Assembly: GCA_030522415.1 (NCBI GenBank)
Contig: CM060127.1
Coordinates: 12,430,646-12,494,645 of the forward strand
DNA length: 64,000 nt
Source of the DNA: Channallabes apus
Lineage: Eukaryota > Chordata > Actinopteri > Siluriformes > Clariidae
Direction of reading: 5' to 3'
The translations under genes were made by a program, and so were the position numbers. Shown piece by piece: positions 31,349-44,400 of the stretch. The notes under the pieces were generated by a model that was not told the origin of the DNA, made no database searches, and saw nothing but the letters and a program-made list of their open reading frames with translations. Position 1 is the first letter of the stretch. Each line of letters begins with the position of its first letter.

Positions 31349-32968
31349 CAGTGGTGTGAAAAACTATTTGCCCCCTTCCTGATTTCTTATTCTTTTGCAT
31401 GTTTGTCACACTTAAATGTTTCTGCTCATCAAAAAACGTTAACTATTAGTCAAAGATAACATAATTGAACACAAAATGCAGTTTTTAAATGAAGGTTTAC
31501 GTTATTAAGGGAGAAAAAAAACTCCAGATCTACATGGCCCTGTGTGAAAAAGTGATTGCCCCCCTTGTTAAAAAATAACTTAACTGTGGTTTATCACACC
31601 TGAGTTCAATTTCTGTAGTCACCCCCAGGCCTGATTACTGCCACACCTGTTTCAATCAAGAAATCACTTAAATAGGAGCTACCTGACACAGAGAAGTAGA
31701 CCAAAAGCACCTCAAAAGCAAGACATCATGCCAAAATCCAAAGAAATTCAGGAACAAATGAGAACAAAAGTAATTGAGATCTATCAGTCTGGTAAAGGTT
31801 ATAAAGCCATTTCTAAAGCTTTGGGACTCCATTGAACCACAGTGAGAGCCATTATCCACAAATGGCAAAAACATGGAACAGTGGTGAACCTTCCCAGGAG
31901 TGGCAGGCTGACCAAAATTACCCCAAGAGCGCAGAGACAACTCATCCGAGAGGCCACAAAAGACCCCAGGACAACATCTAAAGAACTGCAGGCCTCACTT
32001 GCCTCAATTAAGGTCAGTGTTCACGACTCCACCATAAGAAAGAGACTGGGCAAAAACGGCCTGCATGGCAGATTTCCAAGGCGCAAACCACTTTTAAGCA
32101 AAAAGAACATTAAGGCTCATCTCAATTTTGCTAAAAAACATCTCAATGATTGCCAAGACTTTTGGGAAAATACCTTGTGGACCGACGAGACAAAAGTTTA
32201 ACTTTTTGGAAGGTGCGTGTCCCGTTACATCTGGCGTAAAAGTAACACAGCATTTCAGAAAAAGAACATCATACCAACAGTAAAATATGGTGGTGGTAGT
32301 GTGATGGTCTGGGGTTGTTTTGTTGCTTCAGGACCTGGAAGGCTTGCTGTGATAGATGGAACCATGAATTCTACTGTCTACCAAAAAATCCTGAAGGAGA
32401 ATGTCCGGCCATCTGTTCGTCAACTCAAGCTGAAGCAATCTTGGGTGCTGCAGCAGGACAATGACCCAAAACACACCAGCAAATACACCTCTGAATGGCT
32501 GAAGAAGAACAAAATGAAGACTTTGGAGTGGCCTAGTCAAAGTCCTGACCTGAATCCTATTGAGATGTTGTGGCATGACCTTAAAAAGTCGGTTCATGCT
32601 AGAAAACCCTCAAATAAAGCTGAATTACAACAATTCTGCAAAGATGAGTGGGCCAAAATTCCTCCAGAGCGCTGTAAAAGACTCGTTGCAAGTTATCGCA
32701 AACGCTTGATTGCAGTTATTGCTGCTAAGGGTGGCCCAACCAGTTATTAGGTTCAGGGGGCAATTACTTTTTCACACAGGGCCATGTAGGTTTGGATTTT
32801 TTTTCTCCCTAAATAATAAAACCCCTCATTTAAAAACTGCATTTTGTGTTTCCTTGTGTTATCTTTGACTAATAGTTAAATGTGTTTGATGATCAGAAAC
32901 ATTTTGTATGACAAACATGCAAAAGAATAAGAAATCAGGAGGGGGGCAAATAGTTTTTCACACCACTG
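31349..32968 (+). mobile_element. Tc1-like element, copy A2 (complete, 1620 bp)
   Basis: Bounded by TA at 31347-31348 and 32969-32970, with both ends reading inward CAGTGGTGTGAAAAACTATT. The terminal inverted repeats run about 210 bp, with an outer direct repeat (GTGTGAAAAACTATTTGCCCCC) and an inner one (TGTGTGAAAAAGT, ATTGCCCCC). It lies 6 bp from the outer end of copy B2 and about 200 bp beyond the candidate 3' end of metrnl. Confidence 0.95.
31728..32750 (+). pseudogene. Tc1 transposase, full length with two nonsense codons
   Basis: 340-codon transposase from ATG (MPKSKEIQEQM) to TAG, with no frameshift. Residues ~1-110 hold paired HTH motifs and a GRLTK hook; the catalytic residues are Asp153, Asp244 and Glu279, the same positions as in Sleeping Beauty. 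Two stops interrupt it: TGA at 31833-31835, where CGA deamination after CAT is the likely cause, and TAA at 32199-32201, where copy A1 has GAA. Otherwise well preserved, so inactivation looks recent. Confidence 0.93.
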
Positions 32969-33173
32969 TATAATATAATATAATAATGCTTAGAGACGAA
33001 GTCTATGAGGGGTGTGCTTACTTTTGAGGAGATGCCAATATTCGGTAGAGTCAAGTTTAAGACACGTAATATAAATAAAACATCCGTCATTATAAGTCCT
33101 GAAATTCCAGTAATTACTCTTTTTTTATCTTCCATCATGACATCATAGAGTGGAGGGCAAATATTTCTTTTTT

Positions 33174-33932
33174 TTTATTATAACATAATACAAATACTAC
33201 AAAGTTAACATGAGGTAACTGTGAGAAGAGTGTGTAATGTGATGAAATGAAATGATGGATGACTTTTTTTTCTCCTTCTCACAATAACGTGGATTTTCAG
33301 TTAAAACACGCTGGACGTAGTCATGAAAAATGAGACGCTGGAAGTTAGTAATCATCATCACGGTTATCTTGATTGAGGATTTTACTGCACATTGGATTTG
33401 CATTAATGAGGAACAGGATGGAGATACAATTAAGGCAACACACACACACACACACACAGACTTGAACGAGTGTAAGAGTTTATATGAAAGCGGTACGCTG
33501 CAGCTGTGTTCATGTGCAGAACAATAACACACCAATTCCTCAGAAAAAAAAGGATTTTTAATCTTTTGAAATCTTTTCTCATTCTTGGAGGCGTAGTGCA
33601 GGCAGAGAAATGGCACTTCTATACAAAAAAAAGAAACTAGAATAAAATAAAAAGCATTTTTTTTCTTTAACATGTTTTTTGTCATAAGACTGCAAAAAGG
33701 TACAAAAAATAAAAACTGTACAAACAAGCTTTTTACAAAAGCAAAGGACTTCAATCGCACAATGTTTTCACATTTTTTTTTTTTTTTAGACATTTTAAAC
33801 ACAGACATGTGCTACATCGATTTAAGTTTTAATCAGAATGTCAGGTTTGTATAAGGCCGCTCTCGAGGAAAGAGTCTGACTTAGGCAGATGCGTCTGACA
33901 CGACCGCTACAAGACATAACGTGATGTGACCC
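33174..33932 (-). other. metrnl: Probable metrnl 3' untranslated region
   Basis: Between the metrnl stop codon and the Tc1 element. On the minus strand candidate poly(A) signals are ATTAAA at 33833-33828 and 33562-33557 (the latter followed by a T-run) and AATAAA at 33179-33174. The actual end cannot be chosen from sequence alone. Contains poly-A/T runs and a short (CA)n near 33440-33458. Confidence 0.45.
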
Positions 33933-34246
33933 TCAGTTCGTGTCCACATGACATGGGTTGGTCCCGTGCGTCTCGGCCTCCCGGTACGTCCTAAGGAAGT
34001 CTGTGTATCTCGGCGCGCAGCCGAGCCAGGCTTGGCCGAAACGCACAGTGCCGGTGAAGAGGAAGTCGCCCTCGCCGGGTTTCACTCTGCACTCGTGCGG
34101 CATCAAGAGCTTCCCCGTCCAGACCTTCACCCGTCCCCCGGTCTGCGTGAACACCTCGCTCTTCTGTCTGTATACACGAGACAAAGTGACGCCCACTGAC
34201 GTCTGATCCTCCTCCTCTTCCACGCCGAGGATGCTGCCACGTCCCA
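33933..34246 (-). CDS. metrnl: metrnl exon 4 (coding part)
   Basis: Residues 183-286, from VGRGSILGVEEEEDQ to PCHVDTN and TGA. Holds Cys235, Cys259, Cys281 and the FLFTGTVRFGQAWLGCAPRY block. The acceptor (TGTGTAG|TGGG) lies after a TG-rich instead of a clean pyrimidine tract. The acidic run EEEED is a local departure from the human sequence. Confidence 0.95.
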
Positions 34247-35419
34247 CTACACACAAGCAAACACACACACGTATATTAATACACTGCACACCATGCTCAG
34301 CATTCTGATTGGTCCGTGATTGATTGTCCACGACTAGTGTAGTAGTAGTGTAGTGTACGTAGGCTGCAATATCAGTGATATGCACGACGCTTATAACATA
34401 TGCTTGTAACATGCATTATGTATGAAAGGAGACTCCTATGTCAGAACTTTGTAACACACGCTTTTAGTGTCAACGTGACGAGCTGCGTGTCACGTGTCAG
34501 GGAAAGTGATAATTTTTAGAGTTATGTTTCGTATGGATAAAGGTTATTTGTCGTTGATACAAATCGGAATTACTGACCGATAAATGAGGAACAAGACGAA
34601 TTAAACACTTCAGGATGTGCTGTTAAAGGCTACAAAGAATCAACTTCATGGAACTTTTTTTTTACTGATTAATTTCCTTTATCTTATGTAACTTTTACTT
34701 TTACAAGTTTATTTCCTTCATACGATTGGCTGAAACGATTCTTGATGAAAGGCGTGAGTATGTATACCTCGGAAATGAGCAGCATCTGGTGACTAATTAT
34801 AGTCATTAGATCGATCTAAATAATGTTCAGATGAAAACATATAGAAGAACATTTTAACATTAAAAATAATAATAAACTCACATTATGGAAGAAAAAAAAA
34901 CAAAAACAAAACATGGATGCTAAGGTTGTAGCATATAATTAAAAATGACTAACCATATCTAATAAACAGTGTGAAAATGATGTGTAACTTGTCTTTTTGA
35001 TTGTTTAAAACATCTTGTCTTGTTTTTCAAAAAAGGAAAAATATTTATTTTCCCCAACAATCTTCTGCTCCACACTCCAGTCCTGTAGGTGGTGGTGTTG
35101 CACCAAACCACAGAAAAATCCAAAAGAAGTACAAGAAGGAAAACTCTTGCAAAACACAAATATTTTGTGGAAGATGGAAGCGTCTGAGTGTGTGAATGAT
35201 GATGTGCAGTCTGATTTATCCCTCGGGTTGTTTTAGAACACTATTCGGCACACGTTGTGAGGAACTTACCGAAGTCACTCGTGCAGACGGACAGGAGCAG
35301 CTCGGCATCAGTGCAGGGCTGACATGGGGCTGTGGGTAGAGACAGAGAGAGAGAGAGAGAGAGAGAGGGGTGAGAAACAAATGCAAATACAATCTAATCA
35401 ACATTTCTATCAAGTTAAT

Positions 35420-35484
<65 letters not shown>

Positions 35485-38400
35485 CTAATAAGACCAACCT
35501 CACACACGCACTGGGGCAATGAGCCTAAAGTATTCAAGAAATCTCACCCATACATAACATGCAAAGTAATTCTAATACAGTATATACATGTCAAATTTTG
35601 TCTTTGAATGAGAAAGATTTCTGATTTATTTCGATGAAACGCCACAAAGCGATTCAATAACAGTGTGAAGTAAGTGTGAACAGACTGACGGACCTAAGCG
35701 GAGAAAACTCAAAACCTGAGGAATGAGGATTTTATGAATTAGAAAGACGAAATGATTGAACGAACGGAGGCAAACTGTTTATGAATCGTCACGCGCACGG
35801 AGATAAAGTGTTTCAGGCACATAAGGTTGTTCTGAACCTGGAATAGCCTAATATCCCTGTTAATTATCGACTTTATATAATACATCTAATCTTAATTAAT
35901 ATGTAAACCACTAGTTCCTGCTTTCTTTCTCTGCTCAATGTGGTGACGACTAAACCACCAGCCACCAACCACTGACACCATTATACCACACTGTGGCTTC
36001 TCAGCCCAGTTCCTCGTACCGATCCATCCGTGACCTGAGCGTCATACACACAAACAAAACGACTTGAGGTTGATCTGGTTTAGGCTAAACACCTAAGGAA
36101 GGAGGAAATAGTAAGCCAAGCGGAAAACTTCAAGTGCTGATGTCACGCAGAAACCCAACACCGGCTCTAGATCAGATGACGATACACCGAGTAGAGCTGT
36201 GCGATTTCAGCGAATTCCTTAACAAGATAACCTGTTCTCTGGTCAGGTCATTAATCTCTACCTCATAGAGCACTCTACTTCTGATTGAACACTGAGATTC
36301 TCTATTTGATTCAATTCGGTTTGATTCATTTTTGTCTCATGCAGTTATATTTCTTGCCTATTTCAATAATTAAAAATGACTAAGCATATCTAATGAACAC
36401 TGGGAAATGAGTTTTTTTTAAATACCAAAATCTCATGTCTTGTTTAAAAAAAGAAAAATTATTTCCCCCCCCTTCTGCTCCACACTCCAGTCCAGTAGGT
36501 GGTGGTGTTGCACCAAACCATTCAAGAATCCGAAAGAAGCAAAACACAGATATCTTGTGTTAGATGGAAGCGGTTTGTTTTTCCTGCAGAAGCTGGGGTG
36601 TATTTTTAAGGAATTTGTCAATTTTAGACGATTTAACGTTTGTAATTTGATGCAAGTATGTGAATAGAATAAGAACAAATTATAAAAAAAAATATTAAAC
36701 ATTAATAATGTATTCCTCACACTCGTACAGATCTTTATCATTCTCTGGATTTTGCCTGCAATGGCGTCTCCAGTCATGACCAAAGCGTTCTTGTACCGTG
36801 CCTGATTTTTGGACGAGATGCAAAACTGTCTTAGGCTTGAGTGTTACAGATCAGGAAGTGCGTCTAAAGACTGCTCGCTCAGCAAAAGTACTACGAGCGG
36901 TTAAATGTGGCGCTCCTCCCTACCCCGGACAAAACCACATTAGGTTGGTGCAGGTGGGTGAAGACGAAGGCAGAAGGAGGAGGGAAGGAACTCGAGACAT
37001 GGCTTAACCAGTTTACAGGTGATTTTTTTCCCGTCCTTTTCTCCTCATCGTCACTCAGCGCCTCTGTGAGCTTTCAAAAAATGACATGAGCCTCCTATCG
37101 GTTATGCACGGGGTTATTTCAGGCACGCCATGTCTACAAAGCCAAGCCAAAGGTCAACCGCTGCATGCACGGGGTCAGGGGTCATCCAGCCGTATGTTTA
37201 ACCAACACCCTGGCAAGCTTTGATCTCCTGATCCGGAGCGCTCGCCGCCGTGGCGTCTTGAAAAAGGAACCGCAGGAATGGATGAGGATCTGAGTCAGCT
37301 AAACCACTTCACAGGACAGACCACGCGGAGCACCGCAACATCTGCGCACCACCGCATTCCTTTCTAATAGACTGAAGCTTTTTTATTTTTTATTTATTTA
37401 ATTTTTTTTGCGAGCTGCGCTCCGCTTTACATCGAGACCACTTCAGAAGATGACGACGTGTCAGAACAAAAAACATTATAAAAAAAATAAAAACAAGGAT
37501 GAAATATCCTTCAAACATCTGGAAAGGGACCGGTTCTACGACTCGGGCCTCACACAGCAGGTTAGGGGCTTGAGGGGGTGAGGAAAGACAACAGTACGCT
37601 TGCAGAAAGAAAAACAGGTCACTTTACATGGCAAGGCTGAGCCTGGGTAAAACGGACTTGAGCAGAGCTGGCGAAATTGCGTTAAATAGAAAGTGGATCA
37701 GATTTGGAATGCAGCTCACCTTGTAAAGACTGTAAATTACACCACTGGGAGCAAGCAGACATAGCAGGACTACAGAAGCCGCTCGAGTTCGCGTAAGCAT
37801 CGTGATTAGCGACTGAGGAAGAGAAACACCACAAAAGTTCCTAAAAACACCAGATGTGACGAGTTATGCTGTTCCTGCGATCAGCCTGATGTGTAACACG
37901 TGCCCAGTGCAACCCGAATCCTCTTTAAAACGTTTCTGTGGTGACCCATGCAAACACTGCTGCTTTCTGCATTCTCCAGTCTGTCTCTACGTTCATCGGT
38001 TCCAGCTTGACATGCCGACCTTCCTGAACAAAGCATTCACCAGAGATTTGCTTTGATTGGCGCAGGAAAAATAAAGCTGCCGCACATCCTTGCTGTGTGA
38101 AGCCTGTTCTGGCTTTCGCAAATAAGGCGAGGTCTTTGGCACGTAGCGACATCTCGCTGCGCGAGGCTACCCCGGGGTGCACTGGGTCATTAGCAAAACA
38201 AACCCTACACGCTGTTTCAACGTCTGTTAGTGAGCACGGTTCATATCCCGTACTGATACTCTTAGGTTACGGTTTACTAGATGGGTAAAATATATTCTTT
38301 CCATTTTCTCCACATACAATTAGAAGGGCAACACTCATTACTCGTCACGCTTTAGGACAACTTAATGAAATCTCGTACTCTTTAAAACAGTTTGTTTATT

Positions 38401-41400
38401 AGCAATATGTTTTATTTGAATTTCTAGTCCCAGCTTACATCTTTATAACGGTTGTAATTTGACTTAAGTAAACGTTTGTTAAAGCTAAGGAATGTGTTGG
38501 TAATGTAATAAAAAATATTTAACAGTTAAAAGTATAAATAATGGACCGGGTGGGCAGGGGGCAAAGACTTTCGCTTAACACTCACTTAACAATGCTTAAA
38601 CAGCTTTATAGGACATGACTGAAACCAACAAAAATGTATTAAACCTTATTACAATACATAACCGGTTACTTAATGGAAGTGTTTATAGAGCTACATAAGA
38701 CATCTACAACATTTATAACTCATTACAATACGTTATAACGCACTTAGGGGAAGTGTCATGTCTGTCATGAATAGTAATGAATCCCAATAAGATCCCCACT
38801 CACAAATCCTTATTACAACCTATGACAGTTCACTCAACACAGCGTTCATAGAGCTGCATAAGATCTTTATGACAGCCAACAAAAAACAACAATGTATTAA
38901 TGAACACTTATTACAGTCTATAACTGGCCATTTTAGTTCATAGGCTACACGAGCTGTCCTTGGTAAAATGTATATCAGTACATAAATGAATTTTTTTTTT
39001 TTACAACAAGCTTCAATTGTTATGAACACTGTTATAAAGACTGACATATAAACCTGCCAAGAGACGTGTCAGAGTGTCGTTGTCATTACGATGGACGCTT
39101 ATTACACTGTAATACTGTGGCAATGTACTGTATACATAAGCAAAATTAGTTTTATTCTCCTGTTTATAATACATATATGAACACCTCTGACAAGGCCAAA
39201 AGTACACAACTTATTTGGTATAATGCTCTAATGTAGGGCGAGGCGATTTGGCTTAAAATCAGAATCTCGATTAATTGAACATTTTAACTCGATTACGATT
39301 AATAAACGATTATTTTATTTATTTATTTATTTTTTGCCCTCATAGTTCACTGACAAGTTTTGTACAGTAAATATGCTCACAAGTGAGAGCACACTATCTA
39401 CTATCTATGATTATTTATTGAACATCAATGTTGAACAACTGAAATTAAACTGAAGCCACAAAAATTAAAGGGTTCATTAAATTACATTTTAAATTATAGT
39501 TTATTAACAAAAACAGATGACAGATTTGGCCGTAAAAATTAAGATACTATAGGCACATGCTCCGAATCTTTACAAGGCAAAGATTTTTATTAAAAAAAAA
39601 TACTTTCTGTAAATTTAATAAATTATTTCTGTGATGATAAAAAGTATCTTTTGGTGATATTTTACAATGTTTTGAGATTTTTGAACAATAATGAGAAACA
39701 ACATTTAGACCACACACACTAGGGCTGTCTTTTTATCCCACAATTCAGAGTTAAATGAAGGCTATTTCACACGGCCCCAATAAACTGACATAATGGCTTA
39801 AACATGTAATGACAACAAAAATGGAATGAATTATGCAGCTATCAATCTGGGCCAGGACAATTTCACTTTTACTATATAGTTGGGTACCTGCTAGGTGTTG
39901 TATAGGTCATATTTGCTTGGCCAGAATGGTTTAAGCCACCAAAATAACGTTATATTGATAAACTGCGCAGCTTTCGCCAGCGTGAACACTCCCGTTAGTA
40001 ACGAGGTGAATAAGGAGCTAAACTTCAGCCACAGAATGAGACGCTGTGCAATAAGGAGCCAAACAAACCGGAAGCTGCGAATAAGGAGCTAACTTCAGCC
40101 TCGTGTGCTTAGGGGCATCATATCTTTCGCTAGAAAGTTAGAAACGGCCCTGGTTATATCCTTGCTCCTTTTGGACACCTTTCATAAGGTGTAATGGCCA
40201 CGAAAGACGACACGATGGATATCTGCTTTGGTACAGCCGCACTGCTAGCGCTGCTAGTTGACGGAGTAGCATCGGCCCGAATTTTCATGCTCTCAGTGTG
40301 GTCGTGTGGGTGATGCGTTCATATAACGGAGTTCGTGCTACCTTTTTTGTCGACAATTTCAACATCTTTGGATAATAACTCGAGGTTAGATTCACTTTCG
40401 TCGCTGCTTGCACTCATTTTTATTTTTTGTCGTCCTGGTGTTAAGTTTGCTTCGCAAAGTGCGGTAGGAAATTAACTTTGACCTGCACGGCACGCGCAAG
40501 CTGCACGCTGATTGGTTGTTGTCATATTGTTCTGCAGTGTGATTGGCTCTTAGATTAATCCATATCCAGCAAAAAATTTATAAAATCAAATAAATCGCGA
40601 TTCGATATGATATGGTTTATCGGCCCAGCCCTACTCTAATGTAATATCAAATAAAAATCAGGTCAACCTGACGTCAAAGAGAACAAGATAAATCTTTATG
40701 ACAAGTGGCATCTTTTCTTTCAATAAGGCTTTATGGATAGATGTTTATGCCTATTAATGTCTGTGCCATTATAGGCTTATTTAGGTCTTATCTAGACCTA
40801 TTACCAAAATCCCTACCTATACATTTTCTTTAGCCTTTAAACTACACTGAGTTTGTTTTTGTCATGTCTGATCACTTCTACTATGTACGGTTTAATCTCA
40901 TATTGCTATAAATGTCAGTTGTTATTACAGTTCGACATCTTGCCCTGAAAGTGTCATAACACATCACGCATGTGTTGTGTTGGCAACAAAGAGCACACAA
41001 TAATCTAAAATAATAGGAGAAATCTTTACAGCAGGCAACTGGTGTAACCTTTTATAAATATTTCCCTGGACTTGTGCGAGTTGTCATGATGAGCTTATAA
41101 AGGTCTAATGTAGGCTTATTACCAAGATGCCAACCTTCATACTTTTTCATTAAACTTTATACTACATTGAGGTTTTTTTTTTTTACGTTTGACACGTCTG
41201 ATCGTTTCTACCATGCGACTTTAATGCACTGGGGCACTTAGCTGGAAACGTCAGTGCTTATAACAGTTTAACATCGTGCAGTGAACGTGTCATAACACAT
41301 CATGCATGGTGGCAACACAGCACATAAAACCCTACAGTAAAAGAGAAATCTTTACAATGAGCAATGGAGTGAGTTGATGTAACCTTTAGGTATAAAGCTT

Positions 41401-44400
41401 AGAATATTTTTACACGGTAAAAAATGAAAAAATAGTATCATTCTGAGGTCAATTCCCTCGAAGCATCATAACCCAATGCAGCTCTATGAAGCCCAGACTG
41501 AAACGCACATAACAGTTACATATATTAAAAGAACTGCATCTTCTTTACCTATCAGTGATTGAGGATCAGCACCGGTCCTGTGGTTGACCAGCTCGTACTG
41601 GAAGGAGGTGATCCTCCGGCTGATGTCTCGCTGAGGCACGGCCTCGATGAACAGCGCCCCCTCTTGAATGCCGAAGCAGTGTACTTTGCCCTCGGCTTGC
41701 TGGGCCTCACGGAGCAGCAGCCGCAGCTTACCCATCCGCTCCAGGTAAATGTGAGTGCCGCTCGATTCGCGGGACGGTTTGATGCACACGGAGAGATGCG
41801 CGGTGGACGGAGATGCCATGTTGGGCCGCAGGTTGACGATGATGGCGCCGGTCGGGTAGAGCCACTCGAGAGAGCCCTGAGAGCAGCGGAGGTAGACCTG
41901 CTCCACGTCACGTGCGTGGCCTTCGTGGGTCAAACCGCTGCAACAGAGGAGGGAGGGGGGCGGAGTTAGATTTTTACTTTTACAACAATAAATGAATTAT
42001 TCAACCCAGTACAAATTAGTGCTGTACAATATGAGGATACAATAATAATAATAATAAAGTGATATTTTAAGAATCAATACACTTTATTTATTCTTTCTTG
42101 ATTTTCCTTTTATCACCTGTATATTAAATCCTTTCCATCTTTTCCTTTTCTTCTTTTTTCTTTCTACCTTTATTTGTTTATTAATTTGTTCCTACAGTTT
42201 TTCCTTTTCCTTTATTATTTTCTTTTAAACTTTCTTTCTTTTCTTCCTTCCTTATGGCCCTCTATCTTTCTTTCTTTCCTTCCCGGTCTGTGAAAACTAT
42301 TTCATTATATGCTTCTTCCTTCCTTTTTCTCTTTTTAACCTTTCTTTCTTACTTTGCTTTTACACTTCCCTCTTCTCTTCCTTTCTTTTTGCCTTTCCTT
42401 CATTCATTCGTTCCTTCAAGGTGTGAAAAACATTTCTTTGTTTGTTAGTCAGTTTGTTCCTTCCTTCTCAACTGCAATTTTTCGTCCAGCCGTTTCTTCC
42501 GTCCTTCTTTGATCTGTGAGTGAAAAACCTTCATTTATTTGTTCGTTCCTTCATTTTATCCTTTCTTTCTTTTTCCTTTTTCTTCCTTTCTTCCTTCCTT
42601 CTTTTTGTCCTTTTTCTTTTTGTCTTTCTTTCATTTCATCTTTCAAACACTGATCCATGTGTGTGAAAGTATTTGCAGTGCATTGCAGAAATGGTCTCAG
42701 AGTGTGCAATCAAAGAATAACAACGATTCTGACTAGACGTTTCCTGTAACTCGCTCGTCATGCACACAGACGCCAGGTGGAAAATATCATCAGCTTCACT
42801 GTTTGTTTTTTAAATTTACATCTTCTCTTTTTAACGAAATGTTCAGCTTTAAAGGAAACTCCACAGATTTAGGCTAAATTAAAAGTCTAAACCCGAACCT
42901 AGTGGCAGAGGAATGTCTCTGCGGCTCTTTAATAACTGTTAATAACTTCACATCCTCTGGCATGCGGTGTCTCGGCTGTCTGCATAGCGATACTGTATGA
43001 CAGATATGACAAACTGCTGCAACTGAGCTTAGGGCTCATCTGATACTTCAAATATAATAATTTCTCATGATGTCATGCCACGAGAGAGAAACAGAACACC
43101 TGTTTGTTTTTCCACAATGTTTAGACAAAAGCATTTTTAGGAGCACTGTATAATATTTAACACCCTCTAAATGACTAGCAACTGCAATACTGTAAATTCA
43201 TCGATACGTTAATTCGTAAATGTTACACATCGCCTCTTTAAGTAATATTCTAGAAATCTCCGCTTAATTATGGTACAGTATGTAAGATGTCAAATCAGAG
43301 GTTTTCTCAGGGTTCTTACAATGTTATAAGTACTACATACTTTTTATTAATATTTGGCCCTTTTAAAAATGATAGACTGACCCTTTAAACAATATCCCAG
43401 AAGCCCTGTCTAATGTTAGTGTCCATCGAGTCTATTTCAGGACCAGAAAAGTGAAAAACAGGGGCCTTGATATAGGATTGTTTCACGTCCTGTTAAGCCC
43501 ATACTAAGATAAAAACATTATAAATCCATTTAATTCAGATAATTGTACGGCTGGCCAAAGGCTAAGGCTTGTAAGCGCCACCCAGTGTCACGAGAGAGTA
43601 CTGCAGCGCAAATAGCTAGCCAAGGAAAAGAATGAAAAGCAAATTTTCAAAAAAGATTTTATAAATATTCTGATTAGATATAATTTAGCAAATGATTTGC
43701 TCGTACCCTGTCGATGTGTGAATAGTTTAGAGTGCACCACCTGCAGGATCTTGCTTTACCACCTCAAATGCAAAATATATATATTATTTAAAATATTTTT
43801 AAACCATTTTTTTTTTATTTTGGAGTCTGTGTGTCTTTACATATAAAGATATGTAACCGAAACGATTTTTTAAATCGTCTCTAGTTTCTATAGTCGTCAA
43901 ATATATTCAACAGCAAAAGTTAACATCTAAGATCTCCAAGAACTTGTAAATAAATTACACACGGCCCTAAACTAAATTCAAACAGGTTTTTTTTTTTTTT
44001 ACCACTTCTGCTCAGCTGCTAAACTGTGAATGGTATAACACCATTCATTAATTTTTTTTATATTAGTTTTTTTTGTTGTTCCCACTTTCCCACTGACTCC
44101 CTGGCAAGCTTGGCGACTGGCGCACGGCCTCGGTTCGGATTTTTGAAACACAAGTCAATGAATCCCGGGGATGCACAAGCCAACGGCACACGAGGCGAGC
44201 GCTGACACAGTAGCCGCGTCTCCAGAGCATGCAAGTGCAAATGCAGGTCACGCACCGCGCCTCCCCGCGCTTTCAGCCTCCTCAAAGAGCCTGGAAGCCC
44301 CCCAGCCTGCCAAAAAAAAAAAAGAAAAGAAGCAAAAAAAAAGAAGAGGAGCCTCTTAACTGCTTCAGGGACGCTGCAACCCCCTCCTTCTCTCTCACAC

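Larger units (their letters stand above)
35330..41548 (-). other. metrnl: metrnl intron 2
   Basis: 6219 bp, GTAAAG donor, CCCACAG acceptor. Holds (GA)n at about 35341-35368, (CA)n at about 35425-35482, repeat copy 2 (36365-36580), degenerate repeats and a 1.4-kb hAT element. I see no further exon. Confidence 0.85.
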
